Shown piece by piece: positions 8,476-17,270 of a stretch of DNA of 36,750 nucleotides. The stretch is from Terriglobia bacterium (lineage in GTDB: Bacteria > Acidobacteriota > Terriglobia > UBA7540). Each line of letters starts with the position of its first letter. Position 1 is the first letter of the stretch. Both the position numbers and the translations under genes were made by a program. The notes beneath the pieces are model-generated. The model was given only the letters and a program-made list of their open reading frames with translations. It was not told where the DNA came from and searched no databases. The stretch spans positions 1-36,750 of the forward strand of contig JASHPE010000238.1 of NCBI GenBank assembly GCA_030038235.1, written 5' to 3'.

Positions 8476-11400
8476 ATGACGCGAAATGGTGGTCGCGGTG
8501 TAGTCGGTGTACTCGTAACGTTTGGCCTGATAGTATTCTTCAGCGGACTCGGCCAACAGGCTCACGCCACAAGCAATCCTGTTCCTTATATCTCCAGCAC
8601 CTCTCCCGTAACGGTCGCGCCCGGCAGCGCGCAGGTCACGTTGACGGTGAACGGCACCAACTTCGTGAGCGGCTCCTTAGTGGTGTGGATCCAGCACCAG
8701 GTCGTTACTACGCTGGCCACGACGTACGTTGGGCCCGACCGGTTGACGGCCGTTATCCCCGCCACGGATCTCGCGACTTACGCCAGCGCTCTCATCGAGG
8801 TGGTAAGCCCGGGCCCGAACAACACCTATCTTGTTTCCAACGAGGCGCCGTTCACGGTGACTCCGTCCACTGGAACCAGCCAGGCCGCTCTCGTCTTCAG
8901 ACTCACGGCGCAATCTCCCTCGGCCGGCAACCATCCGAACATCCCCATCTTTGCCGACTTGAATGGCGATGGCATTCTGGACCTCGCGGTTTCGAACCAG
9001 AATCAAGGTAATGGCTACGTCTCGATCTTTTACGGTCTCGGCGGCGGCGCCTTCAGCGCCGCGACAAATTACCCCGTCGCCGACGGTCCCGAAGGGATGG
9101 CGGTCGGTGACTTCAATAACGACGGCTACCTGGATTTGGCCGTCGTCGATATGAACAACTCCAGCTATTCGATTCTACTGGGGTCCGCCGACGGCACCTT
9201 CACCGTGACAACGACGGACTTGCCCGTCACCGGAACCTTCCCCTACGCAATCGTGGCCGGAGATTTTAACCAAGACGGGAAACTCGACCTGGCGGTCGCC
9301 TGCCAAGATCCGACTACCGGCGGCTTCGTCTATATTCTGCTGGGAAACGGCGACGGCACGTTCAGTTCGCCGCTGCATTACGGCTCTCTCGGCACACCTG
9401 AAGGCTTGGTCACCGCCGATTTCAATGGCGATGGCTACCTCGACCTCGCCGTCAGCGATTACGAGAATAACGATGTCTGGGTGCTGACCGGGAATGGCGA
9501 CGGCACATTCTCATCCGGCACCCCTTACTCGGTGGCGCCTGCAAGCGGCGCTGCCGGCCTGGTCGCCAACGATTTTAATGGCGACGGTCAGACCGACCTC
9601 GCGGTTTCGGATATCACCAGCGGCGGGGTTACCGTCTTCCTGAACAGCAGTGGAACATTCACGCAGACAAGCCAGTCGCCCATAGCAGCCGCCGGCGGGT
9701 ACTTCGTCGGTTCAGCCGATTTGAGCGGTGACAACATCCAGGACCTGGCGGTGGCGGATTACAGTTCAAACACCTTCTCGGCGCTCTTCGGCAACGGCGA
9801 CGGGACTTTCCAAACTCCGCCCGTGAGCTACACCGTCGATCCGAAGGCCCAGTCGATTCTGGGTCTGGCGCTCGCGAGCGTGACCGCAAACGGCCGCTTT
9901 GACGTGGTTACCACCGACCTGCCTAACGAACAGGTTGAGGTGCTCTTACAGACCGCGACGTTGAATCCGAACCCGTCCTCGGTGACGTTCCCCAACACTG
10001 ACGTCGGCACCACGAGCTCGCCTATGACAGTAACCCTCGAAAACAGCGGCAGTGCTCCGCTCATCATCAGCGCAATTTCGAGCAGCGACAGTGAGTTCGC
10101 CGAGTCCAATACCTGCGGCAGCTTGCCCGCAACTTTGTGGGTGGATGCGAGCTGCGTAGTCACCGTGACCTTCGCACCCAGCACTTACAACACGCGCTCC
10201 GCAACCCTCTCCATCGACGATAATGCGTCCGCCACTGCGCAGACCGTGGCCCTTAGCGGGGTCGGGCTCGAGCCTGTAGCCAGCCTGACGGGCACTCTGA
10301 ATTTCCCGAATCAGTTCGAGGGCACCAGCAGCAGCGCCCTCATGGCGACATTGACCAACAGCGGCAACGCCGCTCTCACCATCACGGGCATCGGTGTCAC
10401 CGGCGCTTATTCCGAGACCAACACGTGCGGATCATCCGTGGGCGCCGGCGCGAGCTGCTCGATCAGCGTAACCTTCAAACCCACTACCCAAGGTACGGCG
10501 GGTGGCACTCTGACAGTAACCGACGACTCCGGTTTTTCTTCGAGCACGACCCAGGTGCTCTCGATGACCGGCACGGGCATCGGTCCTACTGCCGCAGTCG
10601 CTCCTGTAACCCTCACTTTCGGGAGCCAACTGGTGGGCACCACGAGTACAACCCAGACCGTCACCCTCAGCAACAGCGGCACGGCGGCGCTTACCATCAC
10701 CAGCGTCGCGGTTGGCGGCACGAACGGCGGCGATTTCAGTCAGACCAACACCTGCGGCACGTCCTTGAACGCAGGCGCGAACTGCGTCATCACCGTGACC
10801 TTCAAGCCCACGGCCACCGGCACCCGCAGCGGAACGGTGACTGTGACAGACAATACGGGCGGCATCACCGGGAGCATTCAGACAGCGACCCTCACGGGTA
10901 CGGCTGTGGCTCCGGTCGCGAGCGTTACGCCTTCCAGCCTGCCGGCGTTTGCCGGGACCCTGGTCGGGAGCAGCAGCAGCCCGCAGATCGTCACCCTGTC
11001 GAATACCGGCAGTGCGGCGCTTACCATCACCAGCGTTGCCATTGGCGGCACGAACAGCGGCGACTTCAGCCAAACGAACAATTGCGGCACTTCAGTCGCG
11101 ACCGGCGCGAATTGCACGGTCAACGTCACCTTCAAGCCCGCCGCGACCGGCTCGCGCACCGGCACGTTGACACTGACTGACAACAACAACGCGGTCAGCG
11201 GCAGCGCGGAAACGGTCTCGCTTACCGGCACGGGCACAGCGCCGGTGGTCAGTCTTTCTAGTCTGCCCGCATTTGGCAATCAGTTGGTCGGTACCAAGAG
11301 CGCCACTCAAGCGGTGACGCTCTCCAATACCGGCACAGCTGCTCTTACCATCACGGGCATCGCCTTGAGCGGGACGGGCGCTGCGGATTTCTCCGAAACC

Positions 11401-12735
11401 AACACCTGCGGCACCTCCGTGGCGGCGGGATCGAACTGCACTATCAGTCTGACGTTCGATCCGGCAACCCTCGGAGCCGTGAGCGCAACTCTGACCGTCA
11501 CGGACAATAACAACGCGGTTTCCGGCAGCGCTCAGACGCTCAGTCTGACGGGCACCGGGACGGGGCCAGCCGTGACGCTGTCTGCAACCAGCCTGACGTT
11601 CCCCAGCGAAAACGTGGGGACCGCCAGCGTGGTGCAGCCCGTAACGATCACTAACTCGGGCACGGCCACGCTCTCGCTGACCGGCATCACCGTGAGCGGC
11701 GACTTCTCGATCAGCAATCCCTGCGGCACTTCTCTGGCTGTGGGGGCGATGTGCACCGTCAACGTGACATTCAAGCCCACAGCGATCGGCTCCCGGACCG
11801 GTGCCGTCACCATCACCGATAACGCAACCACTGGAACTCAGACTGTTTCCCTCGGCGGAACCGGACTCGGGTCCGAGGCGAGTCTTTCCGCCAGCAGTTT
11901 GACCTGGGGTCCGGAGCTGGTCGGAGTGACAAGCGCCGCCCAGAGCGTCACGCTCAAGAACACAGGCAACGCAGCCATGACAGTGACTGGCATGACCGCC
12001 AGCGGCGACTTCGCTCAGACCAACGCTTGCGGTTCAAGCGTGGCCGCAGGGGCGTCCTGCACCGTCAACGTGACCTTCGCGGCCAAGGCAGGAGGCGCTC
12101 TGAGCGGAACCCTCACCCTGACAGACAGCTCGCTTACCGGGAACCAGACCGTGGCCCTTTCGGGTACCGGCCAGGACTTCACGCTGACGGCGACTACCGG
12201 CTCCGCCAGCGTTTCCGCCGGCCAGACGGCGACCTACAACCTGACCTTGACGCCTGTGGGCGGTCTCAACGAGGCGGTGGCGCTCAGTTGCACCGGCCTC
12301 GCGTCCAGTTCCGAGGCGTCCTGCACGGTTTCGCCGTCGTCGGTCACGCCCACGGCCGCGACTCCCGTCACGGTGACGGTCACTACCACGGCGCCGTCAC
12401 ACCTTCTGCCGATCTCACACCCGCGGTTGCCGCTCCCGGGCGGGCAAGTGGAGTGGCTGCTGATCGCGCTGTTGGGATTGGCGGGAATGACGTGGCTCGC
12501 GAAGCGCCGGCCTCGAGCTGTACCCGTCGGGCTGCGCGTTGCGCTGGCCACAGCTTGCATCGCGGTTGTGCTCGCGATCGGCATGGCCGCCTGCGGCGGC
12601 AGTGGAAGCAGCATCACGACCACGGCCAGCGGAGGCACACCGACCGGAAACTACTCGATCACCGTGACCGGTTCGGCGACCTCCGGTTCGGTCACTGACA
12701 GCCACAATGTTGCACTCACGATGACCGTCCAATAG
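8476..12735 (+). CDS. Giant secreted FG-GAP propeller / choice-of-anchor-D repeat protein
   Basis: This 1419-aa exported protein starts with a signal peptide (about 1-32, ending near QQAHA). An IPT/TIG immunoglobulin-like domain follows (about 35-130). Next are seven FG-GAP/VCBS-like blades (about 145-490) with Ca-binding loops such as DLNGDGILDL, DFNNDGYLDL and DFNQDGKLDL; the last is degenerate. A seven-bladed integrin-type propeller is expected. Seven choice-of-anchor-D/ASH domains of 100-110 aa follow (about 494-1231), each with VTLxNxGxAALTIT, CGxSxxxGAxC and VTFKP motifs and a Cys pair. The C-terminus has an Ig-like domain, a hydrophobic segment ending in KRRP, a second hydrophobic stretch ending MAACGGSGSS, and a short Ig-like tail. 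The ATG follows GGGGGGAAA. This architecture is typical of Acidobacteria surface proteins; the ligand is unknown. Confidence 0.9.
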   Translation: MTRNGGRGVVGVLVTFGLIVFFSGLGQQAHATSNPVPYISSTSPVTVAPGSAQVTLTVNGTNFVSGSLVVWIQHQVVTTLATTYVGPDRLTAVIPATDLATYASALIEVVSPGPNNTYLVSNEAPFTVTPSTGTSQAALVFRLTAQSPSAGNHPNIPIFADLNGDGILDLAVSNQNQGNGYVSIFYGLGGGAFSAATNYPVADGPEGMAVGDFNNDGYLDLAVVDMNNSSYSILLGSADGTFTVTTTDLPVTGTFPYAIVAGDFNQDGKLDLAVACQDPTTGGFVYILLGNGDGTFSSPLHYGSLGTPEGLVTADFNGDGYLDLAVSDYENNDVWVLTGNGDGTFSSGTPYSVAPASGAAGLVANDFNGDGQTDLAVSDITSGGVTVFLNSSGTFTQTSQSPIAAAGGYFVGSADLSGDNIQDLAVADYSSNTFSALFGNGDGTFQTPPVSYTVDPKAQSILGLALASVTANGRFDVVTTDLPNEQVEVLLQTATLNPNPSSVTFPNTDVGTTSSPMTVTLENSGSAPLIISAISSSDSEFAESNTCGSLPATLWVDASCVVTVTFAPSTYNTRSATLSIDDNASATAQTVALSGVGLEPVASLTGTLNFPNQFEGTSSSALMATLTNSGNAALTITGIGVTGAYSETNTCGSSVGAGASCSISVTFKPTTQGTAGGTLTVTDDSGFSSSTTQVLSMTGTGIGPTAAVAPVTLTFGSQLVGTTSTTQTVTLSNSGTAALTITSVAVGGTNGGDFSQTNTCGTSLNAGANCVITVTFKPTATGTRSGTVTVTDNTGGITGSIQTATLTGTAVAPVASVTPSSLPAFAGTLVGSSSSPQIVTLSNTGSAALTITSVAIGGTNSGDFSQTNNCGTSVATGANCTVNVTFKPAATGSRTGTLTLTDNNNAVSGSAETVSLTGTGTAPVVSLSSLPAFGNQLVGTKSATQAVTLSNTGTAALTITGIALSGTGAADFSETNTCGTSVAAGSNCTISLTFDPATLGAVSATLTVTDNNNAVSGSAQTLSLTGTGTGPAVTLSATSLTFPSENVGTASVVQPVTITNSGTATLSLTGITVSGDFSISNPCGTSLAVGAMCTVNVTFKPTAIGSRTGAVTITDNATTGTQTVSLGGTGLGSEASLSASSLTWGPELVGVTSAAQSVTLKNTGNAAMTVTGMTASGDFAQTNACGSSVAAGASCTVNVTFAAKAGGALSGTLTLTDSSLTGNQTVALSGTGQDFTLTATTGSASVSAGQTATYNLTLTPVGGLNEAVALSCTGLASSSEASCTVSPSSVTPTAATPVTVTVTTTAPSHLLPISHPRLPLPGGQVEWLLIALLGLAGMTWLAKRRPRAVPVGLRVALATACIAVVLAIGMAACGGSGSSITTTASGGTPTGNYSITVTGSATSGSVTDSHNVALTMTVQ

Positions 12736-12754
12736 CGGTCGACACCAACAAAAT

Positions 12755-12790
12755 CACCGCGACGAGTGGGACCTCCCATTCGTCGCGGTG
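12755..12790 (-). terminator. Strong hairpin between convergent genes, minus-strand terminator
   Basis: CACCGCGACGAGTGGGA pairs with TCCCATTCGTCGCGGTG in a 17-bp stem with one G-U pair and a 2-nt turn. On the minus strand it is followed by GATTTTGTTGG, a short T-rich tail, so it suits Rho-independent termination of the gene at 12836-14365. On the plus strand no T-tract follows, though the stem could still block or stabilise the end of the 8476-12735 transcript. Confidence 0.75.
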
Positions 12791-12835
12791 AACTCAACCC
12801 TCTCCTTTGCCCAGCTACTGATTCCCAGCCCGCGT

Positions 12836-14365
12836 CTACTTCTGAGGCTCAGGTTTCCGTTCAGCCGGGGCTGGCCGCGGTGTTGCTGCGCGCTTTGGCG
12901 CCGGCCGTGGAGCAGCCGCCGGTTTACCGGCGCTGCGCTGCTTGGGGACAGACTGGGGAGCAGCGGGTTCAAGACGTGGCGCCTTTGGCGTTGCGGCTCG
13001 TGGAACGGCTGCTGGTCTGCCAGCGCTACGCGCCTTGGGTACGGACCGCGTGCTTGTTTCAGGACGTGGCGCCTTTGGCGTTGCGGCTCGTGGAACGGCT
13101 GCTGGTCTGCCAGCGCTACGCGCCTTGGGTACGGACCGTGTGCTTGTTTCAGGACGGGGCGTGGCTGCTCGCGTTGTCGCCCGTGTTGCATGGGACGTCC
13201 TGCCGGCACTACGTGTCGCTGGCGCGGACTCCGTCCTGGTTTCAGGACGTGGTGTCGCCACACGCGACGGAGTGCTTCGCGGCTTCGCGGCAGGCGCTGT
13301 CCGCGTGGGACTGTAGCGCGTGCGCGTTGTGGAGGTCTCACTGCGCGGAGTCATTGTCCTGGCTGGCGCGCGAGAAGCCGTAGCCCGACTTGGTTCCGTA
13401 GCCCGCGTGGTAGCGTGCGCCGATGGAGCAGCCGCATTTCGACGTGTCGTCGTTAAGGGATGCGTCTCGGCGCGGCCTGGATTTACAGCTCGCGTCGCTG
13501 GACGGCTGGCTGTGGCCGTCGTTCCCGCCCTTGCCGTGGCCGCTGCACGCTCGAGCGCGGGATTGAAGCGCCCGCCTGCGCGACTGGCACGCACGACTCC
13601 GGCACCGCTGAAAGCGCCGGGCCTCGATGTTGCTGCCACCGCCGGTACGCCGTGATTCACCGACGCCCACTGCGAGCGATTTGAGCGCGCAGCCTGCTCT
13701 TGCTGCGTCTGGGCCGCGGTCGGTGGATCATGCCGGCCCCCTTGGGCTGCAGCCAACTGGGCTTGCGTCGGACGCGCTGTGATGCCGCCGGCGCCGCCGT
13801 TGTAGCTTACGTGGTTTACGGCGACATTGTTGATGACCGTCTTGTTATAGACGTTCGTAATGTTGGTCACATTGATATTGTTGACGGTCCGGTTGTAGAA
13901 GAAGGCGCCGTTGTTCCAATAGCCGCCAGCGTATCCGACGCCGACGTACCCGAAGCCATAATTAATACCGCCGTAAAAGCCAACTACCGGTCCCCAGTAT
14001 CCGACGTTCCAGACAAACGCGCCGCCGCTCCAGCCCCAATAGCCGGGGGTCCAGAGCGCGCCTTCAAAAGGCGCCATCACCCAGGTTCCTGGAACCCAGT
14101 AATACCCCGCATCCGGGTCCCATGACCAGTATCCGGGCGTCCAGATATACCCTGACCCGGGACATATCGGCTGCGTGTAAACGGGCAGAGGCGGCGGCGC
14201 AATGCCCACCGACAGGCTGACCCCAACGCCGATTTGGGCACGGGCGGATGTGGCCGATAGCAACATTGCAGATGCTAAAACCGTGGACGTAATCAGTAGC
14301 GCAAACATTCTGCGCAGATCGTTGTCGAAATCGCGTAAGACCCCTCCGGTTATTTTTGGTCTCAT
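12836..14365 (-). CDS. Secreted YXWxPGxW-repeat protein with basic low-complexity tail
   Basis: This 509-aa exported protein begins at the ATG at 14365, which has GAGGTG upstream; the internal ATG at 14308 has none. It has a signal peptide with a long n-region (cleavage near SARAQ, about residue 44). Residues 65-115 carry repeats of the YXWxPGxW type (YIWTPGYWSW, YYWVPGTWV, LWTPGYWGW), as in BcpO-related WxxGxW proteins. A Gly/Tyr-rich stretch and an Asn/Val-rich segment (NNINVTNITNVYN) follow. The remaining 300 residues are Ala/Pro/Thr/Arg-rich, strongly basic and likely disordered. Near the C-terminus a 30-aa unit containing KARSAGRPAAVPRAATPK is repeated. The function is unknown; envelope or matrix binding is a guess. 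Confidence 0.85.
   Translation of the reverse strand: MRPKITGGVLRDFDNDLRRMFALLITSTVLASAMLLSATSARAQIGVGVSLSVGIAPPPLPVYTQPICPGSGYIWTPGYWSWDPDAGYYWVPGTWVMAPFEGALWTPGYWGWSGGAFVWNVGYWGPVVGFYGGINYGFGYVGVGYAGGYWNNGAFFYNRTVNNINVTNITNVYNKTVINNVAVNHVSYNGGAGGITARPTQAQLAAAQGGRHDPPTAAQTQQEQAARSNRSQWASVNHGVPAVAATSRPGAFSGAGVVRASRAGGRFNPALERAAATARAGTTATASRPATRAVNPGRAETHPLTTTRRNAAAPSAHATTRATEPSRATASRAPARTMTPRSETSTTRTRYSPTRTAPAAKPRSTPSRVATPRPETRTESAPATRSAGRTSHATRATTRAATPRPETSTRSVPKARSAGRPAAVPRAATPKAPRPETSTRSVPKARSAGRPAAVPRAATPKAPRLEPAAPQSVPKQRSAGKPAAAPRPAPKRAATPRPAPAERKPEPQK
12973..13152. repeat. Near-identical 90-bp tandem repeat inside a coding region
   Basis: Two adjacent 90-bp copies (12973-13062 and 13063-13152), both starting GACGTGGCGCCTTTGGCG, differ at very few positions (for example GGACCGCG versus GGACCGTG). 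They encode the 30-aa repeat of the basic tail in frame. Degenerate relatives continue on both sides, so the tail appears to have grown by slippage. Confidence 0.9.
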
Positions 14366-14682
14366 CGGAGCACCTCACACCGGTTGGCGGAGCAATGCGG
14401 GTGCCAACAGGGAGGTCGGGAAAAATCCTTAGGCTTCAACTCTCGTATAGACAAGGAGTTGCCAGTTGTCGAGGCAGGTCAAGGCACACCCGGTTTGACT
14501 CGCGGCCGGGCAAAATCTACATCCGAATACACGGGGTGGTGGGCCGTCAACCCAGTTCGTTTGTCGGGTGACGGTACTGATTTCGCCGCACGCGCCTCAA
14601 CAAGGTTACTCTGCACCATAGACCGAGACACCCGAATTGGAATTGCGGTGGTGGTGCCACGACTACCGGAAATGCGCCCGGC
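14366..14682. other. Intergenic region between divergent genes
   Basis: This is a 317-bp gap upstream of the minus-strand WxxGxW gene and the plus-strand ilvC promoter. A weak minus-strand promoter candidate (TTGTCT, 17 bp, TAAGGA) lies around 14428-14456. I see no open reading frame with coding character, no hairpin with a T-tract and no RNA family in it. Confidence 0.5.
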
Positions 14683-14712
14683 TTGACAGCGTTCTGCCGA
14701 TAGCGCTAAGAT
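14683..14712 (+). promoter_or_regulatory. Sigma-70 promoter of ilvC
   Basis: A perfect TTGACA -35 box (14683-14688) is followed after 18 bp by TAAGAT (14707-14712). Transcription would start near 14720, giving a leader of about 55 nt. I see no leader peptide rich in branched-chain residues and no attenuator in that short leader. Confidence 0.65.
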
Positions 14713-14722
14713 ACTACCTACC

Positions 14723-14734
14723 GACCGGCCGGTC
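14723..14734. promoter_or_regulatory. Perfect palindrome at the ilvC transcription start, possible operator
   Basis: GACCGGCCGGTC is a perfect 12-bp palindrome beginning 10 bp downstream of the -10 box, where a repressor would block initiation. The half-site resembles those used by TetR-family regulators, but no regulator gene is adjacent, so this is inference. Confidence 0.35.
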
Positions 14735-14775
14735 ATTGGCGGGTCAAACTCGCCCTGTTTCGCGGAGACATCCTC

Positions 14776-15807
14776 ATGGCAAAAGTCTATTACGAAAAAG
14801 ATGCAGACCTGAACGCACTGAACGGCAAAACGATCGCGGTGATTGGCTATGGCAGCCAGGGCCACGCACATGCTCTGAATCTGCGCGACAGCGGCTTGAA
14901 CGTGATTGTCGGACTGCCGGCATCGAGCGCCTCGCGCGCCAAGGCCCAGGTGGAGAAGTTGGAAGTGGTTGAGCCGCGCGAGGCCGCTCGGCGCGGCGAC
15001 GTGATCTCATTCCTGATTCCCGACCATCTGCAGCCGGATGTCTATCGCCGCGAGGTCGAGCCGGTGCTGACCGCCGGTAAGACGCTGCTGTTCGGCCACG
15101 GTTTCAGCGTCCATTTCAAGTACGTCAAGGCGCCTTCGACGGTGGACGTGATCATGGTGGCGCCCAAGTCGCCCGGGCATCGCCTGCGCGAGCTCTTCCG
15201 CGAAGGAATTGGCGTACCCGCGCTGCTGGCCGTCGAGCAGGACGCGACCGGCCATGCGGAGGCTACAGGACTTGCTTACGCGCTCGCTCTGGGATCGCTG
15301 AAAGCCGGCGTGATCGGAACCACTTTCAAGGAGGAGACGGAGACCGATCTCTTCGGCGAGCAGAGCGTGCTCTGCGGCGGCGTCTCGGCGCTGATCGCCG
15401 CCGGTTTCGAGACGCTGGTCGAGGCGGGTTACCAGCCCGAGATCGCTTACTTCGAGTGCCTGCACGAACTGAAGCTGATCGTGGACCTGATCTACCAGGG
15501 CGGCATCAAGTACATGCGCTATTCGGTGAGCGACACGGCCGAGTACGGCGATTATACGCGCGGCCCGGCGGTGATCGACGCGCACGTGCGCGAAAACATG
15601 AAGAAAATCCTGGCTGACATCCAAAGCGGCGACTTCGCCCGGGAATGGATGCAGGAGAACGCGCAAGGCCGTCCTCACTTTCTAGAAGCGCGCGCCAAAG
15701 CCACCAGCCAGCTCATCGAGCAGGTAGGAAAGCAGCTGCGCACCATGATGGCCTGGAACCGTCCGGCGGAAGAATCGACGGCGGCCCAAGCCGCCGCGCG
15801 CGCCTAG
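14776..15807 (+). CDS. ilvC: Ketol-acid reductoisomerase (class I)
   Basis: This 343-aa cytosolic enzyme of valine/leucine/isoleucine synthesis isomerises and reduces 2-acetolactate or 2-aceto-2-hydroxybutyrate. Features are the Rossmann GYGSQGHA (24-31), GHGFSVHF with His108, [11 protein letters not shown], and the metal/catalytic residues Asp191 and Glu195 (TDLFGEQ), Glu227 and Glu231 (FECLHEL) and Ser252. Its length fits class I. The cofactor loop reads [12 protein letters not shown] (46-57), with Pro where class I enzymes commonly have Arg (GLR); the two Ser are kept. A GGAGA Shine-Dalgarno lies upstream of the ATG. The gene stands alone behind its own promoter; ilvB/ilvN are not in the window. 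The Ala-rich C-terminal tail is a mild extension. Confidence 0.97.
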   Translation: MAKVYYEKDADLNALNGKTIAVIGYGSQGHAHALNLRDSGLNVIVGLPASSASRAKAQVEKLEVVEPREAARRGDVISFLIPDHLQPDVYRREVEPVLTAGKTLLFGHGFSVHFKYVKAPSTVDVIMVAPKSPGHRLRELFREGIGVPALLAVEQDATGHAEATGLAYALALGSLKAGVIGTTFKEETETDLFGEQSVLCGGVSALIAAGFETLVEAGYQPEIAYFECLHELKLIVDLIYQGGIKYMRYSVSDTAEYGDYTRGPAVIDAHVRENMKKILADIQSGDFAREWMQENAQGRPHFLEARAKATSQLIEQVGKQLRTMMAWNRPAEESTAAQAAARA

Positions 15808-15823
15808 GCGTGATTCGGCGCAG

Positions 15824-15845
15824 GGGCAGGCCGCTGTGCCTGCCC
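15824..15845 (+). terminator. Hairpin after ilvC, possible terminator
   Basis: GGGCAGGC (15824-15831) and GCCTGCCC (15838-15845) form an 8-bp GC stem with a 6-nt loop, 17 nt after the ilvC stop. No T-tract follows, so it may instead be a small repeat element or an RNA-stabilising stem. Confidence 0.4.
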
Positions 15846-15941
15846 GCAGGGTTCCACATCTCAGGCTTCAGCTCCCGCAGCCCGCCCTACGAAAACTCAC
15901 TTTCGACAAATTGCCGGCGAGCGGTTGTAAAATGGAAGTAT

Positions 15942-17144
15942 ATGCCGAACGGTAGTGTCCTCAAGCTGAAGCGGACGGCGCCAGCGTCGCGCGAGACGGC
16001 TCGCGCCGGCGCGATCCGTCCCCTTGATGGGCTAGCCAGCTACGCCATGCGCGTGGAACGCTCCGAGGGCCGTCGCTATACGGAGCCCGCGCACCCGTAC
16101 CGCACTGAATACGTGCGCGATCGAGACCGCATTATTCATTCGCGCGCTTTCCGGCGGTTGGAGGACAAGACGCAGGTGTTCTCGCGCCGGTTCTCCGATC
16201 ATTTCCGCACCCGCCTGACGCACACGCTGGAGGTGACGCAGATCGCCCGGACCGTGGCAGGGGCGCTCGGGCTCAATGCGGAGCTTGCGGAGGCTCTGGC
16301 GCTGGTCCACGACGTGGGGCATCCGCCGTTCGGACACACGGGCGAGGCGGCGCTTGACCGGCTGATGCAGCGTTACGGCGAGCGTTTCGATCACAACCTG
16401 CACGCGCTGCGCATCGTGGAGCACTTCGAGCAAAAGTACGCGGCCTTTCCCGGCCTCAACCTTACGTTCGAAGTGCGCGAAGGCATCATCAAGCACTCGC
16501 GCGATTACGATCCCGCGCTCTACCGCGAGCTCGCGGAGTATCGACTATCCGAGCGCCCGCCACTCGAAGCCCAATTGATCGATCTGGTGGACGAGGTCGC
16601 GTACAACACCGCCGACCTCGACGACGGCTACGAAGCGAAGCTGCTGACGCTCGATATGATCCGCGAAGACGTGCCGCTGTTTGACCGCTTCCTGCGCCAG
16701 GTGGACCGGCGCTATCCGGCCGCGTCCGACAAGCTGCGCTTCAACGAGACTCTGAAGGGTATGCTGGACGCGATGGCGACGGACCTCATCGATTCGACGC
16801 ACGCCGAGATCGGCAAGCAGGACATCCGCACCGTCGACCACGTGCGGGCGTCCGCAAGGCGCGTGGCGGCGTTCAGTCCGGCCAGGGTCGCGGATGTCCG
16901 GGGGATCAAGGACTTTCTGCGCCGCCGGCTCTACGAGCATCCGAGCGTCCACCGCGAAAGGCGCAGCATCAGCCGGCTGGTGGAGAGCCTATTCGACTAT
17001 TTCGTCGAGAACCCGCGCCGGCTGCCATCGGCCTATTTCCAGAAGACTCGCGAAGAGCCGCCGCATCGCATCGTGTGCGACTACATCGCGGGCATGACCG
17101 ACAGCTATTTGCGGGAGCAGTGGGCCCGGTATCTGGCCAATTAG
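15942..17144 (+). CDS. dgt: Deoxyguanosinetriphosphate triphosphohydrolase-like protein
   Basis: This 400-aa HD-superfamily dNTPase of the Dgt type 2 subfamily hydrolyses dNTPs to deoxynucleoside and triphosphate. Visible are the family N-terminus (HPYRTEYVRDRDRIIHSRAFRRLEDKTQV, residues about 49-77), the metal-binding His in THTLEVTQIAR, the HD pair His123-Asp124 in ALVHDVGHPPFGHTGE, the FDHN motif, and the downstream Asp in LIDLVDEVAYNTADLDDG. The ATG at 15942 has GGAAG 4 nt upstream; the frame is open much further upstream, but that part overlaps the end of ilvC and lacks homology. A solo palindromic repeat begins 3 bp after the stop codon. Confidence 0.93.
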   Translation: MPNGSVLKLKRTAPASRETARAGAIRPLDGLASYAMRVERSEGRRYTEPAHPYRTEYVRDRDRIIHSRAFRRLEDKTQVFSRRFSDHFRTRLTHTLEVTQIARTVAGALGLNAELAEALALVHDVGHPPFGHTGEAALDRLMQRYGERFDHNLHALRIVEHFEQKYAAFPGLNLTFEVREGIIKHSRDYDPALYRELAEYRLSERPPLEAQLIDLVDEVAYNTADLDDGYEAKLLTLDMIREDVPLFDRFLRQVDRRYPAASDKLRFNETLKGMLDAMATDLIDSTHAEIGKQDIRTVDHVRASARRVAAFSPARVADVRGIKDFLRRRLYEHPSVHRERRSISRLVESLFDYFVENPRRLPSAYFQKTREEPPHRIVCDYIAGMTDSYLREQWARYLAN

Positions 17145-17147
17145 CGG

Positions 17148-17270
17148 GTTTAGAGTGCGGCAGCGTGCTGCCGCTTTCGTGAGGCCAGCTTGCTGGCCGG
17201 GGATTGGCGCTGCGATGGCCGCGAGCAAGCTCGCGGGATGAAAGCGGCAGCACGCTGCCGCAGTCTAAAC
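17148..17270. repeat. Solo MITE/REP-like element related to the 1-1105 array
   Basis: This 123-bp element opens with GTTTAGAGTGCGGCAGC and closes with its inverse (GCTGCCGCAGTCTAAAC), giving terminal inverted repeats of about 27 bp with one mismatch. In order it holds GCGGCAGCGTGCTGCCGC, GGCCAGCTTGCTGGCC, CCGCGAGCAAGCTCGCGG and GCGGCAGCACGCTGCCGC. These are the same palindromes as in the 1-1105 array, with the middle two in swapped order. It starts 3 bp after the dgt stop. It has no coding capacity, so any mobility would need a transposase in trans. Confidence 0.92.

Noticed and set aside
8101..8565. 154-codon minus-strand frame in the leader region
   Set aside because: It overlaps the start of the large secreted protein, has no Shine-Dalgarno and no homology-like pattern; composition is inconsistent along its length.
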